Notes under the pieces: generated by a model | Seen by the model: only the letters and a program-made list of their open reading frames with translations | Told to the model about the DNA's origin: nothing | The model's database searches: none | Made by a program: the position numbers and the translations under genes | Source of the DNA: an uncultured Clostridia bacterium | Lineage (GTDB): Bacteria; Bacillota; Clostridia; Christensenellales; Borkfalkiaceae | Direction: 5' to 3' | Length of the DNA: 64,000 nucleotides | Assembly: GCA_934248055.1 (NCBI GenBank) | Contig: CAKQKI010000007.1 | Coordinates: 39,373-103,372 of the forward strand | Part shown: in pieces, positions 54,610 to 62,555 of the stretch | How positions within the stretch are numbered: the first letter of the stretch is position 1 | Layout of the letters: every line of letters begins with the position of its first letter

Positions 54610-55809
54610 TTAAAGTTTTATTGCCTTTCCGCCTTGCAGGCGCGACGTTTCCGCGGCAAAAGCCATTAAATGACTCTGAACGGAGTTTTCAAACGAAGTC
54701 AATCCTTTCGACGTTTTATCGCCCGCAATCGACTTTATAAAGTCTTCGAACAAAAGTCGGTCTCCGCCGCTGTGCGGCGACGATTTGTCTATCGCGCCCG
54801 TAAGGTCGAAAGTCGTTTCTTCTCCGCTAAAAAGGTGGACTTTTATAACGTTTTCTTCCATACGGCCTTCCAGAACGCCGTAAGTGCAAAATACGTTTAT
54901 TCTGCGGAAAAATTCTTTGGTAAAGCCCGTCATCGTAAGGTGCGCGCATATTCCGTTTTTAAATTTCATATTAGTTAACTGATGGTCAACCACGTTATTG
55001 TCGCAATGGAAAACGCAACGCGCAAAACGATTGTTTTTGTCGGATAATTGTTCTATAGGCACTAATTTGCGTTTTTCGTATATCTTATACGCGTTATAAG
55101 GGCAGTCGTCGGCAATCTTACAGTCGCAGCAGTATTCCGCGCTTCCTTCGGGAGCGTTTTCTTTTTTGAAAAACGAAAGATCTCCTATCGACGAAACGTA
55201 ATCGCAACTGCTGTTTGCAAGCCAACTTAAAATATCGAAGTCGTGGCAGCATTTCTGCAGAATCATAGGACTCGTTTCATCGCTGCTACGGAAATTGCCC
55301 CTTACGAAACTGTGAGCCTGATGCCAGTATCCCACGTTTTCGGTGTGGTTGATATTGATAACGTCGCCCGCGATTTTTTCGTCGATCAACTCTTTCAGTT
55401 TTCTGAAAAAGGGAGTGTATCGCAATACGTGGCAAACCGCAACTTTAACGCCTTTTTCTTTGGCTTTTCTGCCGAGATCCGCAACTTCGCTTTCGTCGGG
55501 AGAAACGGGCTTTTCCAAAAGAATGTGATAGCCGAGTTCAAGAGCCTTTACGGCGTGGCGATAGTGATCCTTATCGAGAGTGGATATGACGATTGCGTCG
55601 GCAAGTTTACCCGCGGAAAACAAATCGTTTTCGTCGGAAAATCTATAATCTTCGCTCACGCCGAGAATATCGCCCTGAATTCCGAGCGTTTCGGAATTTA
55701 CGTCGCAAATCGCGGCGATTTTAACGGGTATTTTGCTTTTTAACGCGCATTGCCCGTATAACGAACCTCTTTGTCCTACGCCTAATAAAACTATACTTAC
55801 TTCTTTCAT
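54610..55809 (-). CDS. Gfo/Idh/MocA-family oxidoreductase
   Basis: A 399-residue NAD(P)-dependent dehydrogenase. The Rossmann start is VSIVLLGVGQRGSLYGQCAL (GxGxRG). The family motif LLEKPVSPDESEVADL carries the EKP lysine. The C-terminal GFO domain has a Cys-rich stretch (YCCDCKIADDCPYNAYKIYE), a type I recall in many gut members of this family, probably structural. The substrate is a sugar or sugar derivative. Its promoter carries the same operator as the ABC operon, so the two are probably co-regulated. The gene and its control region lie between two 24-bp direct repeats. On the minus strand AAAGGAG precedes the start. Confidence 0.9.
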   Translation of the reverse strand: MKEVSIVLLGVGQRGSLYGQCALKSKIPVKIAAICDVNSETLGIQGDILGVSEDYRFSDENDLFSAGKLADAIVISTLDKDHYRHAVKALELGYHILLEKPVSPDESEVADLGRKAKEKGVKVAVCHVLRYTPFFRKLKELIDEKIAGDVININHTENVGYWHQAHSFVRGNFRSSDETSPMILQKCCHDFDILSWLANSSCDYVSSIGDLSFFKKENAPEGSAEYCCDCKIADDCPYNAYKIYEKRKLVPIEQLSDKNNRFARCVFHCDNNVVDHQLTNMKFKNGICAHLTMTGFTKEFFRRINVFCTYGVLEGRMEENVIKVHLFSGEETTFDLTGAIDKSSPHSGGDRLLFEDFIKSIAGDKTSKGLTSFENSVQSHLMAFAAETSRLQGGKAIKL

Positions 55810-55826
55810 CGCGAACTCCTTTATAA

Positions 55827-55855
55827 GTCATACCCATTATACACCGAATCCGCGA
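55827..55855 (-). promoter_or_regulatory. Promoter of the oxidoreductase gene
   Basis: Read on the minus strand: TTGAAA, 17 bases, TATAAT, about 20 bases upstream of the start codon. Confidence 0.7.
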
Positions 55856-55877
55856 TTATTTCAATTATTGAAAAGAA

Positions 55878-55928
55878 TGATTATTATCAATCAGCGAATA
55901 GTAAATACTTAATCAAACTCAATCAAAA
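55878..55928 (-). promoter_or_regulatory. Operator candidate upstream of the oxidoreductase gene
   Basis: On the minus strand TTTTGATTGAGTTTGATT (55928-55911) is identical over 18 bases to the site before the ABC operon. After 17 bases a TGATTGATAATAATCA element follows, as it does there. It lies about 101 bases from the start codon, against 107 at the other operon. Confidence 0.75.
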
Positions 55929-55947
55929 AGTATGATTGTCAGAAACG

Positions 55948-56082
55948 TTACTTGCTTTCCGAGAGTTTTGCTTTATATTCTTTTATCGCCATAGACGGAG
56001 TGATTTTATTGTATTTTTTAAAAACGGTAGAAAAATAATAGGGCGAAGTAAAACCGCACAGCCGCGATGCGGTCGGTTTCTC
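55948..56082 (-). pseudogene. C-terminal remnant of an AraC-family regulator
   Basis: The minus strand encodes, without interruption to the stop, SRLCGFTSPYYFSTVFKKYN then KITPSMAIKEYKAKLSESK. This is the second helix-turn-helix of an AraC/XylS regulator (consensus GFxSxxYFxxxFKKxxGxTPxxYR). No upstream part of the gene is present: homology ends near 56082, where an inverted-repeat segment begins. It is too short to fold as a regulator. It lies 20 bases from the operator-like 18-mer, so it may be the relic of a former local regulator of the oxidoreductase gene. Confidence 0.75.
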
Positions 56083-56214
56083 ATTCGCAAAAATGCTTCG
56101 CACCGAAAAGAGCGCATTTTTTGATGGTTTTTTGCGAACGTGAGAGTTGCCGTATTCGGCGTACTGCGCCCGAACGGTCGCGGAAAATGGCGAAAAAGAC
56201 GCCTTTTCGGTAAT
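56079..56214. repeat. Hairpin-rich segment abutting the AraC remnant
   Basis: TCTCATTCGCAAAAA (56079-56093) faces its near-complement at 56128-56146, with a 2-base bulge. ACCGAAAAG (56102-56110) faces CTTTTCGGT (56203-56211). No coding frame is supported. It ends at the right 24-bp repeat. It looks like a small non-autonomous insertion, but no second copy is in the window. Confidence 0.45.
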
Positions 56215-56238
56215 TAGTGATAAAGAATGGAATCCCTA
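56215..56238. repeat. 24-bp direct repeat, right copy
   Basis: It has TAGTGAT and GAATGGAATCCCTA in the same arrangement as 54586-54609, with two mismatches. It ends 10 bases before the -35 box of the phosphorylase promoter. Confidence 0.8.
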
Positions 56239-56248
56239 ACGTTTTGAA

Positions 56249-56277
56249 TTGACTTTAAAAGAAGAACGTGTTAGAAT
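56249..56277 (+). promoter_or_regulatory. Promoter of the GH112 phosphorylase gene
   Basis: TTGACT, 17 bases, TAGAAT. The sequence ATTGACTTTAAA around the -35 is shared with the ABC operon promoter, though no TGATTGA element is visible here. Confidence 0.7.
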
Positions 56278-56315
56278 ATTTTCGGGAATTTAATCCCAAA
56301 ACGGAGAGATTTTAA

Positions 56316-58466
56316 ATGAGTAAAGGAAGATTTACGATACCTACGGACGAAAGTTTCGTAGAAGGGACGAGAGAGATAGCAAAAAAATGGGGAGCGGACG
56401 CGGTAAGAGATTGCGACGGGACGCGACTTCCTAAAAATGCGGGGCAGTTCGGAAAGGTGTACAACACCTATTTCATCGTTCGCGGAGACAACGAATGGGC
56501 AAGGCTTCATCCCGAAGAAGCGCAAAGAATATTTTTGCTGTCTAACCGCAATCTTGCGGTGAGCGAAACGCTTGAAATAAAAATAATGAAAGGCTTTTTA
56601 GCCGACGAATTCGATCCCGACTATTCTTATCTTAATTTATGGCAGGTATACGACAGAACTACGGGCGAAGAAGTAAAAACCTGGAAAGCGTGCAGGGAAA
56701 AGGGCGTTGTAAAGATAGAAAATTGCAAGCCTTTTCACGAATATACGGTTACTTTTCTTGCAAGGGTAACGTGGCACCCCGTGCAGATATATAACTATCT
56801 TACCAACGAGTGGACGTGCGAAAAACAACTCACGTACGACCCCGCTTTTCCGAATACGAAAAAGTATATCGTCGAGCATATGAAAAAATGGTGCGAAGAA
56901 AACCCCGAAACGAGCGTAGTAAGATTTACCACGTTTTTGTATCAATTCACGCTTATTTTCAACGATCTCGGAAAAGAAAGGCAGGTTGAATGGTTCGGAT
57001 ACGGTCAGACGGCTAATCCGATACTTATTTCCGACTTTGAAAAAGAAAGCGGTATAAAACTCACTGCGGAAGACTTCGTGGACAGCGGATATTACAATAA
57101 CTGTTTCAGAACTCCTACCGAAAAGTTTAAAAAGTATATGGAATTCGTTGAAAAATTCGTAAGCAAAACGGTAAGAGAACTCGTGGATATATGCCATAGT
57201 TACAATAAAGAAGCGATGATGTTTTTAGGCGACGACTGGATAGGCTCGGAGCCTTACGGGGAACACTTTAAAGATATGGGGTTAGACGCGGTCGTAGGCT
57301 CGGTAGGTGGCGGGGTAACGGTAAGAATGTTATCCGAAATACCTTACGTTAAATATCACGAAGGCAGATTTTTGCCCTACTTTTTCCCCGACACCTTTTT
57401 TGACGGAAACGAAGAAAACGCGGTAGGAGAATTAAATAAAAACTGGTTGACCGCAAGAAGGGCGATTATGCGTAAACCCATTGACAGAATGGGCTTCGGG
57501 GGATACTTGTCGCTGGCGGCAAAATTTCCAGAATTCGTGGATAGGGTTGCCGAGATTGCGGACGAATTCAGAACGATATACGACGCGGTAGACAATAAAA
57601 AACCTTATTGCAGACTTAAAGTCGGCTTACTTAACGCCTGGGGCAAAAAGAGAAGTTGGATGAGCCACATGGTAGCGCACGAATTGTGGTATCAGCAGAT
57701 ATATTCGTATCAGGGGATATTAGAGTCGATCAGCGGGCTTCCCGTCGATATGGAATTTTTATCTTTCGACGACGTTAAAAACGGCGTGCCGGACGATATA
57801 AGCGTAATAATAAACGCGGGCGACGCGTATACGTCGTTCAGCGGCGGAAAGGCGTGGCTCGACGAAAAATTACAGACTTCGATAAGAAAATTCGTGTATA
57901 ACGGCGGCGGATTTATAGGCGTGGGCGAACCCACGGCTTGCGAAGGGAACGGAAGATATTTTCAACTTGCAGACGTTTTAGGCGTGGACGAAGAAATAGG
58001 CTACACTCTATCTTGCGACAAGTATAATATTCAAAAAACAGATCACGAACTTTTAAACGGTCTTGATAACGTAGATTACGGCGAAGACAAGAAGAATATT
58101 TACGCTTTAGACGGAACCAAAGTACTCGATATAAAATTCTCGGAAAGGTTTAAACGTAACCAAAACGTAGGCGAAGTAAAGATTGCGGTCAACGACTACG
58201 GAAAGGGCAGAAGTTTTTATATAACGGGCTTGCCGTATAGTTTTGAAAATTCAAGGCTTCTTTACAAGGCAATGTGTTACGTTGCGAACGAAAACTTAAA
58301 CGTTTGTTACGCTGCAAACGCCGCTACGGAATGTAACTATTATCCGAGCGCGAAAAAATACGCGATCGTAAACAACAGCAACAAGCCGCAAATCACCGAT
58401 TTTTACGATATTAACGGCAATAAGACTGTTGTTGAACTTAAACCTATGGAAATAAAGTGGCTGTAA
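56316..58466 (+). CDS. GH112 galacto-N-biose/lacto-N-biose phosphorylase
   Basis: A 716-residue cytoplasmic enzyme matching GH112 over its full length. It splits Gal-beta-1,3-GlcNAc or Gal-beta-1,3-GalNAc with phosphate to give galactose 1-phosphate and the free N-acetylhexosamine. Family motifs are GRFTIPTDESF and GADAVRDCDGTRLP at the start, VTWHPVQIYNYLTNEW, RFTTFLYQFTLIFNDLG, FLGDDWIGSEPYG (D306/D307 region holds the likely general acid), and a GGGFIGVGEPTA segment in the later amidotransferase-like domain. A galactosyl-rhamnose specificity within GH112 cannot be excluded. GGAGAG precedes the start. NahK, GalT and GalE genes, its usual partners in bifidobacteria, are not in this window. 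Confidence 0.93.
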   Translation: MSKGRFTIPTDESFVEGTREIAKKWGADAVRDCDGTRLPKNAGQFGKVYNTYFIVRGDNEWARLHPEEAQRIFLLSNRNLAVSETLEIKIMKGFLADEFDPDYSYLNLWQVYDRTTGEEVKTWKACREKGVVKIENCKPFHEYTVTFLARVTWHPVQIYNYLTNEWTCEKQLTYDPAFPNTKKYIVEHMKKWCEENPETSVVRFTTFLYQFTLIFNDLGKERQVEWFGYGQTANPILISDFEKESGIKLTAEDFVDSGYYNNCFRTPTEKFKKYMEFVEKFVSKTVRELVDICHSYNKEAMMFLGDDWIGSEPYGEHFKDMGLDAVVGSVGGGVTVRMLSEIPYVKYHEGRFLPYFFPDTFFDGNEENAVGELNKNWLTARRAIMRKPIDRMGFGGYLSLAAKFPEFVDRVAEIADEFRTIYDAVDNKKPYCRLKVGLLNAWGKKRSWMSHMVAHELWYQQIYSYQGILESISGLPVDMEFLSFDDVKNGVPDDISVIINAGDAYTSFSGGKAWLDEKLQTSIRKFVYNGGGFIGVGEPTACEGNGRYFQLADVLGVDEEIGYTLSCDKYNIQKTDHELLNGLDNVDYGEDKKNIYALDGTKVLDIKFSERFKRNQNVGEVKIAVNDYGKGRSFYITGLPYSFENSRLLYKAMCYVANENLNVCYAANAATECNYYPSAKKYAIVNNSNKPQITDFYDINGNKTVVELKPMEIKWL

Positions 58467-58569
58467 ACTAAATATAACGGTTTGGGTTTATCGGCTTTAA
58501 AACGAAAAGCGCAGTAAAAAGCCGCTTTTCTTATTCGGAAGACAGAAAAAATCGATATAGCATTATTAT

Positions 58570-58602
58570 AACGCGGCGTGCAAATGCGCGCCGCGTTTTT
58601 TA
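58570..58602 (+). terminator. Terminator after the GH112 gene
   Basis: ACGCGGCG pairs with CGCCGCGT around TGCAAATGCG, followed by six T residues. It lies about 100 bases after the stop codon. Confidence 0.8.
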
Positions 58603-58605
58603 ACG

Positions 58606-58684
58606 CTCTCTTCCACCGCAAGCGGTTCTCCCTATATAAGCCCCTTCCCCGAAGGGGAAAATGTCGGCTTTGCCGACGGAAGAG
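58606..58684. repeat. REP-like palindromic element
   Basis: Ends CTCTTCC (58608-58614) and GGAAGAG (58678-58684) are inverted. Inside are three hairpins: ACCGC/GCGGT, CCCCTTC/GAAGGGG and GTCGGC/GCCGAC with loop TTT. Elements of this look are common between genes in gut clostridia. Only one copy is in the window. Confidence 0.6.
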
Positions 58685-58750
58685 ACCTTTTATCATATTC
58701 AAAAAAGCAAAATTATTATATTCGCTTTAATTAAATTTATCGTAAAATTC

Positions 58751-60217
58751 TCAGTTTGCAAGCACGATTTCAACGCTCGTTATTTCCCCGAACGCCGACG
58801 GGTCGAAAGCGATTCTGTGCGTTTCGTATTTGTCACCTATACCGCCGTAACTTCCGTCATATTCCGTATTGTTTCCGCCGCGGCGATAAATCGTTGCGAA
58901 TTCTTGCGTTTCTTCGTCCAGCGTTTGTATGTTACGGAAAACAAATTCTTTCGTTCCGTTGACGATCACCTTAATATCGTTTACGGTGCTTGCAAAGCAT
59001 AAACCCAGCGAAAATCTGTTGTTTTTAAGTCGGTAACTGCCATACCTGTCGGCGTGTAGAAGGTACTGATTGTCGCCCCAGTCCATAATCTGCGACTTAA
59101 ACCCGATGTCGTTCGACGTGGTTAAAGCTGAGTCGCCGCGCATATAATCGTTTACTCCTTCGGCAAAATCAACGTCGTAACCGTCCGCCCTTCCGTTTTG
59201 GTAGGCGGAAGGTTTGTAAAGTTCGATATACCAACGTTTATTTTTTTCGTTATAGAAAAATTTACCGTTTGCGGTTTTGCCGTTTATAGTAACTTTTTTG
59301 TACTTTTCGGCAAGATGGCGCACTACCGCATTATCGTCAAGCGGAGCGTAGATTTTTCCCTGCGTATCGTAAAGCGCTTGCAGCGTTACTATCCGGTTGA
59401 AATCGCCGTCGTATACACCACTATGCAAAAACGTCGAGTCGGTGTATATTTCGCGTGAGGAACTTTGTCTCGTCGAACTGAGACGCAGTTGTATTTCCAC
59501 GTCCGACAAAACTGCAATATCCCAAGTTTTTACCTGTTTATCGCCGACGATTTTGGTATTTTTTTCAACATACTCGCCATATCCCGAATATTCACCATGA
59601 ATCATAAAGTCGGACGGAAAAGCGATTTCTCCCGTGTGCGTAGCCGTTATGGTGATTTTCGTTCCGTGTTTTACTTTTTTCACGTCCGAATTGATTTTGT
59701 CTTTCAGTTCCGCAAGCGAAGAGGCCTTAATCGGCGTCGATTCTTCCGTTCCTGATACGTACTTCAACTCATACGAAAACTCGTCAAAGATTTGCTCCTG
59801 ATCATCGTCGTCGTAGAACGTTGCCGTTACGTTGTAACTTTTTATTGCGGGCTTGCCCGTAAAAGTAATGTGGACGTCGGAAGTCGGATACACTTCGTAA
59901 TCGACGACGGTTTTGTTGTCGTTTATAATTGACGCTTCCTTTCCGTTGGCAAATATCTTAAAGTCGCCTTTGTCGTAGCCTTCTTTGAACGTGACTGTTA
60001 CGAAAAACGAGCCGCCTTTACCCGAAGTAAAATAGATGGTTTCGACGTTTCCGCTTCCGCTTGCCATAGTTCCTTGTCCGTTTTGGATACGCTCTACGCC
60101 TTCGGGCAGCACGGACAAGTCCTGAAAGGTTATTTTGTATTTAGTATCCTTGTTGCAGGCAGTAAACAAGCATACGACGCAAACGAGCGACAATAAGCAC
60201 AAAAGCAGTTTTTTCAT
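58751..60217 (-). CDS. Surface lipoprotein of unknown function (488 aa)
   Basis: A signal peptide with lipobox FTAC (cysteine 21) and a predicted beta-rich body. Strand-like repeats include GGSFFVTVTFKEGYDKGDFKIFANGKEA and VEIQLRLSSTRQSSSR. The middle has GKFFYNEKNKRWYIELYKPS, and the end is SVEIVLAN. No family, catalytic motif or sorting signal was recognised. It is transcribed alone, away from the phosphorylase gene and towards it. On the minus strand AAAGGAGAA precedes the start. Codon usage is similar to the other lipoproteins. It could belong to the same surface-protein set; nothing more can be said. Confidence 0.75.
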   Translation of the reverse strand: MKKLLLCLLSLVCVVCLFTACNKDTKYKITFQDLSVLPEGVERIQNGQGTMASGSGNVETIYFTSGKGGSFFVTVTFKEGYDKGDFKIFANGKEASIINDNKTVVDYEVYPTSDVHITFTGKPAIKSYNVTATFYDDDDQEQIFDEFSYELKYVSGTEESTPIKASSLAELKDKINSDVKKVKHGTKITITATHTGEIAFPSDFMIHGEYSGYGEYVEKNTKIVGDKQVKTWDIAVLSDVEIQLRLSSTRQSSSREIYTDSTFLHSGVYDGDFNRIVTLQALYDTQGKIYAPLDDNAVVRHLAEKYKKVTINGKTANGKFFYNEKNKRWYIELYKPSAYQNGRADGYDVDFAEGVNDYMRGDSALTTSNDIGFKSQIMDWGDNQYLLHADRYGSYRLKNNRFSLGLCFASTVNDIKVIVNGTKEFVFRNIQTLDEETQEFATIYRRGGNNTEYDGSYGGIGDKYETHRIAFDPSAFGEITSVEIVLAN

Positions 60218-60302
60218 AGTATTGATTCTCCTTTAATTATTTTAAAACGGGTTATAAGTAAAAGTATTTCCGTTTATATCGTTTTGGTTAAAAAGTAACA
60301 AA

Positions 60303-60566
60303 AAGCGCAAGGAAAAGTTATTTCTTTGCGCTTATAGTCGTATGTGTTTCATAGGCGGTTACCTCCCGTCGTGAGTTTTAGTATTTGCAATCAGATAGTG
60401 TTTACGTTTTTTCCGATAAAGGTATAGTTAGTATGCTTTGGAATATATTATAGCATAAAATATTTAAATTTTCAAGTTTTAATTTTAAATTTTCAAGTTT
60501 TAATGCGTTTCGTTGTAATATTAAAATAATAAACCGAATATCCGTAAACGGTATTCGGTTTTTATT
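60303..60566. other. Long intergenic region with orphan terminator and AT-rich tandem repeat
   Basis: 60303-60333 can fold as AAGCGCAA/TTTGCGCTT. TTTAAATTTTCAAGTTTTAA occurs twice with a 21-base period (60463-60482 and 60484-60503). AAACCGAATA/TATTCGGTTT with a following T run (60531-60566) is a good terminator with no protein gene next to it, in either direction. A minus-strand frame over 60402-60842 is not convincing as a gene. Confidence 0.5.
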
Positions 60567-60628
60567 TTTGCTAAAATCAATTTTTTTCAAATGTAAAGCG
60601 AAGTGTACATAACGGAGCGGATTATTCA

Positions 60629-60657
60629 TTGATAAAACCGCAGGATAGTGGTATAAT
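60629..60657 (+). promoter_or_regulatory. Promoter of the phosphohexomutase operon, with a long leader
   Basis: TTGATA, 17 bases, TATAAT. It gives a leader of about 255 nt before ATG 60918. The first half of the leader is GC-rich with pairing segments (GCGGA..TCCGC near 60692-60724, CGGTT..AGCCG, CGAGATTTCTCGG-like near 60730-60740). No known riboswitch class is recognised. Confidence 0.7.
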
Positions 60658-60917
60658 GTAAATCTGAGATAACAAGGGATAAACATAAGTGCGGAATTTC
60701 GGTTAATAGCGGGTCTAATCCGCATAAGCCGAGAAATCTCGCCAAATCTGTTACCGTGGAATAAGATAACGTTGGAAAGCGCAAAGTCTATATTTAATCG
60801 CTTTAACTCAAGACTGTTTTTAATGTAAACAAAAATTAACATATTTATAAGTCGGCTAAACTAAAACCAACAGACGATTTGAAACCGAATATTAAACTAA
60901 AATTTAAAGGAGAAGTT

Positions 60918-62555
60918 ATGACTATAGGAGAAAAGATTGTTCATTTAAGGATAGCGAACGACGTATCGCAAGAAAAACTCGCAAAAATGCTGAACGTATC
61001 GAGGCAATCCGTATCGAAGTGGGAGAGCGACGATTCTCTTCCGCAAATAGATAACGTTATCGAATTATGTAAAATCTTCAAGGTGACGGCAGACGAATTG
61101 CTTAACAGAAAAATAATTCTGCACAAAAACGCAAAAGTGGTTTTGCCTATTAAAGGCGACGAGCAACTCAAATACTTCGGCACGGACGGGTTCAGGGGTG
61201 AAACGAATAAAGATCTGACCGCAGACCACGCCTACAAAATAGGCAGATTTTTAGGTTGGTTTTTCTCTAACCCTAAATACAATAAACAAAAATTAGGCTA
61301 TAAGCCGCGCGTGGTTATCGGCAAAGACACAAGGCTTTCTTCGTATATGTTCGAGTATTGCGTGGCGGCGGGGCTTACGGCTTCGGGTGCGGACGTTAAA
61401 ATGCTGCACGTAACCACAACGCCAAGCGTTTCTTACGTAATACGGCAGGATTGTTTCGATTGCGGTGTGATGATAACCGCGTCGCATAACCCGTTTTACG
61501 ATAACGGAATAAAATTGCTCAACAGCGACGGCGAAAAAATCGACGACGGCATAGCGAAACTTATTGAATATTATATCGACGGCGATTTGAAAAAACTCGA
61601 CGTAAAGGGTGCCGATTTGCCGTTTGCGGAAGGAGAAAGCGTAGGTTCAATCGAAGATTATGCGAGCGGAAGAAACAGGTATATAGGATATCTTATATCG
61701 CTCGCTAAACATTCATTCAAAGATTTTAAAATCGGGCTTGATTGCTCGAACGGCGCGTCTTGGATGATTGCGAAATCGGTATTCACGGCTCTCGGAGCGC
61801 ACGTAAGCGTCATTAACGACAGTCCTGACGGAACGAATATAAACAAAGACGCGGGTAGCACGCATATAGAGAATTTGCAAAAACTTGTGGTAGAAAATAA
61901 ACTCGATATGGGTTTTGCGTTTGACGGTGACGCCGACAGATGCATCGCCGTTGATGAAAACGGCGAAATAATCGACGGCGATAAAATCATATATATTCTC
62001 GCAAAAAAGATGAAAAAAGAAGGCTCATTGAAGAATAGCACCGTTGTTACGACCGTTATGTCTAACAGCGGATTGACGAAAGCCTTGAAGAAAATAGGCG
62101 TTAAAAACGTTCAGACGTCCGTCGGCGACAGGTTTGTTTATGAAAAGATGCTTGAAGAAAATTACGTTTTAGGGGGAGAGCAGTCGGGGCATATCATTAT
62201 AAAAAAATACGCTACGACGGGCGACGGCATTTTAACCGCTATTATGCTTACCGAACAGGTTATAGAGAGTAAATCTAAACTTTCGGAACTTGCTAAAGAT
62301 GTGGAATTGCTTCCGCAAAAAACGAAAAGCGTAAAAGTTACCGATAAAGCGATGGTTGCGGGCGACGAGTTCGTTTTTGCAAAGTTTAAAGAAGTAAACG
62401 AAGAAATAGGCGAAAACGGCAGGGCGTTATTAAGGCAAAGCGGCACAGAACCCGTGATAAGAATTATGATTGAAAGTTCAAGCCCGGAAAAGTGCGACGA
62501 ATACATAGAAAAAATTTATAACGTAATAAAAAAGCAGGGGTATATTTGTGATTAA
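60918..62555 (+). CDS. Phosphohexomutase (GlmM/ManB type) fused to an N-terminal XRE helix-turn-helix
   Basis: A 545-residue protein. Start 60918 is preceded by AAAGGAGAAG; an ATG at 60879 lacks a ribosome site. Residues 1-65 are a full XRE/HTH_3 domain (GEKIVHLRIANDVSQEKLAK, then VSRQSVSKWESDDSLPQID). A linker leads to a complete alpha-D-phosphohexomutase: YFGTDGFRG near 91, catalytic-serine loop TASHNP with S189, metal loop DGDADR 336-341, sugar loop GGEQSGH 419-425 and phosphate loop RQSGTEP 506-512. The sugar loop GEQSGH fits phosphoglucosamine mutase better than phosphomannomutase. The DNA-binding domain suggests self- or pathway regulation by a metabolic enzyme, an inference. The next gene overlaps by 8 bases. 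Confidence 0.88.
   Translation: MTIGEKIVHLRIANDVSQEKLAKMLNVSRQSVSKWESDDSLPQIDNVIELCKIFKVTADELLNRKIILHKNAKVVLPIKGDEQLKYFGTDGFRGETNKDLTADHAYKIGRFLGWFFSNPKYNKQKLGYKPRVVIGKDTRLSSYMFEYCVAAGLTASGADVKMLHVTTTPSVSYVIRQDCFDCGVMITASHNPFYDNGIKLLNSDGEKIDDGIAKLIEYYIDGDLKKLDVKGADLPFAEGESVGSIEDYASGRNRYIGYLISLAKHSFKDFKIGLDCSNGASWMIAKSVFTALGAHVSVINDSPDGTNINKDAGSTHIENLQKLVVENKLDMGFAFDGDADRCIAVDENGEIIDGDKIIYILAKKMKKEGSLKNSTVVTTVMSNSGLTKALKKIGVKNVQTSVGDRFVYEKMLEENYVLGGEQSGHIIIKKYATTGDGILTAIMLTEQVIESKSKLSELAKDVELLPQKTKSVKVTDKAMVAGDEFVFAKFKEVNEEIGENGRALLRQSGTEPVIRIMIESSSPEKCDEYIEKIYNVIKKQGYICD

Noticed and set aside
60402..60842. A 146-codon minus-strand frame in the gap before the phosphohexomutase gene
   Set aside because: It crosses a good plus-strand promoter and a terminator hairpin, ends in low-complexity AT repeat (KLENLKLKLENL), and lacks a convincing ribosome site.
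60664..60917. A known riboswitch or glmS-type ribozyme in the long leader
   Set aside because: I compared the visible conserved elements with T-box, SAM, cobalamin, glmS and pistol/hammerhead motifs and found no convincing match.
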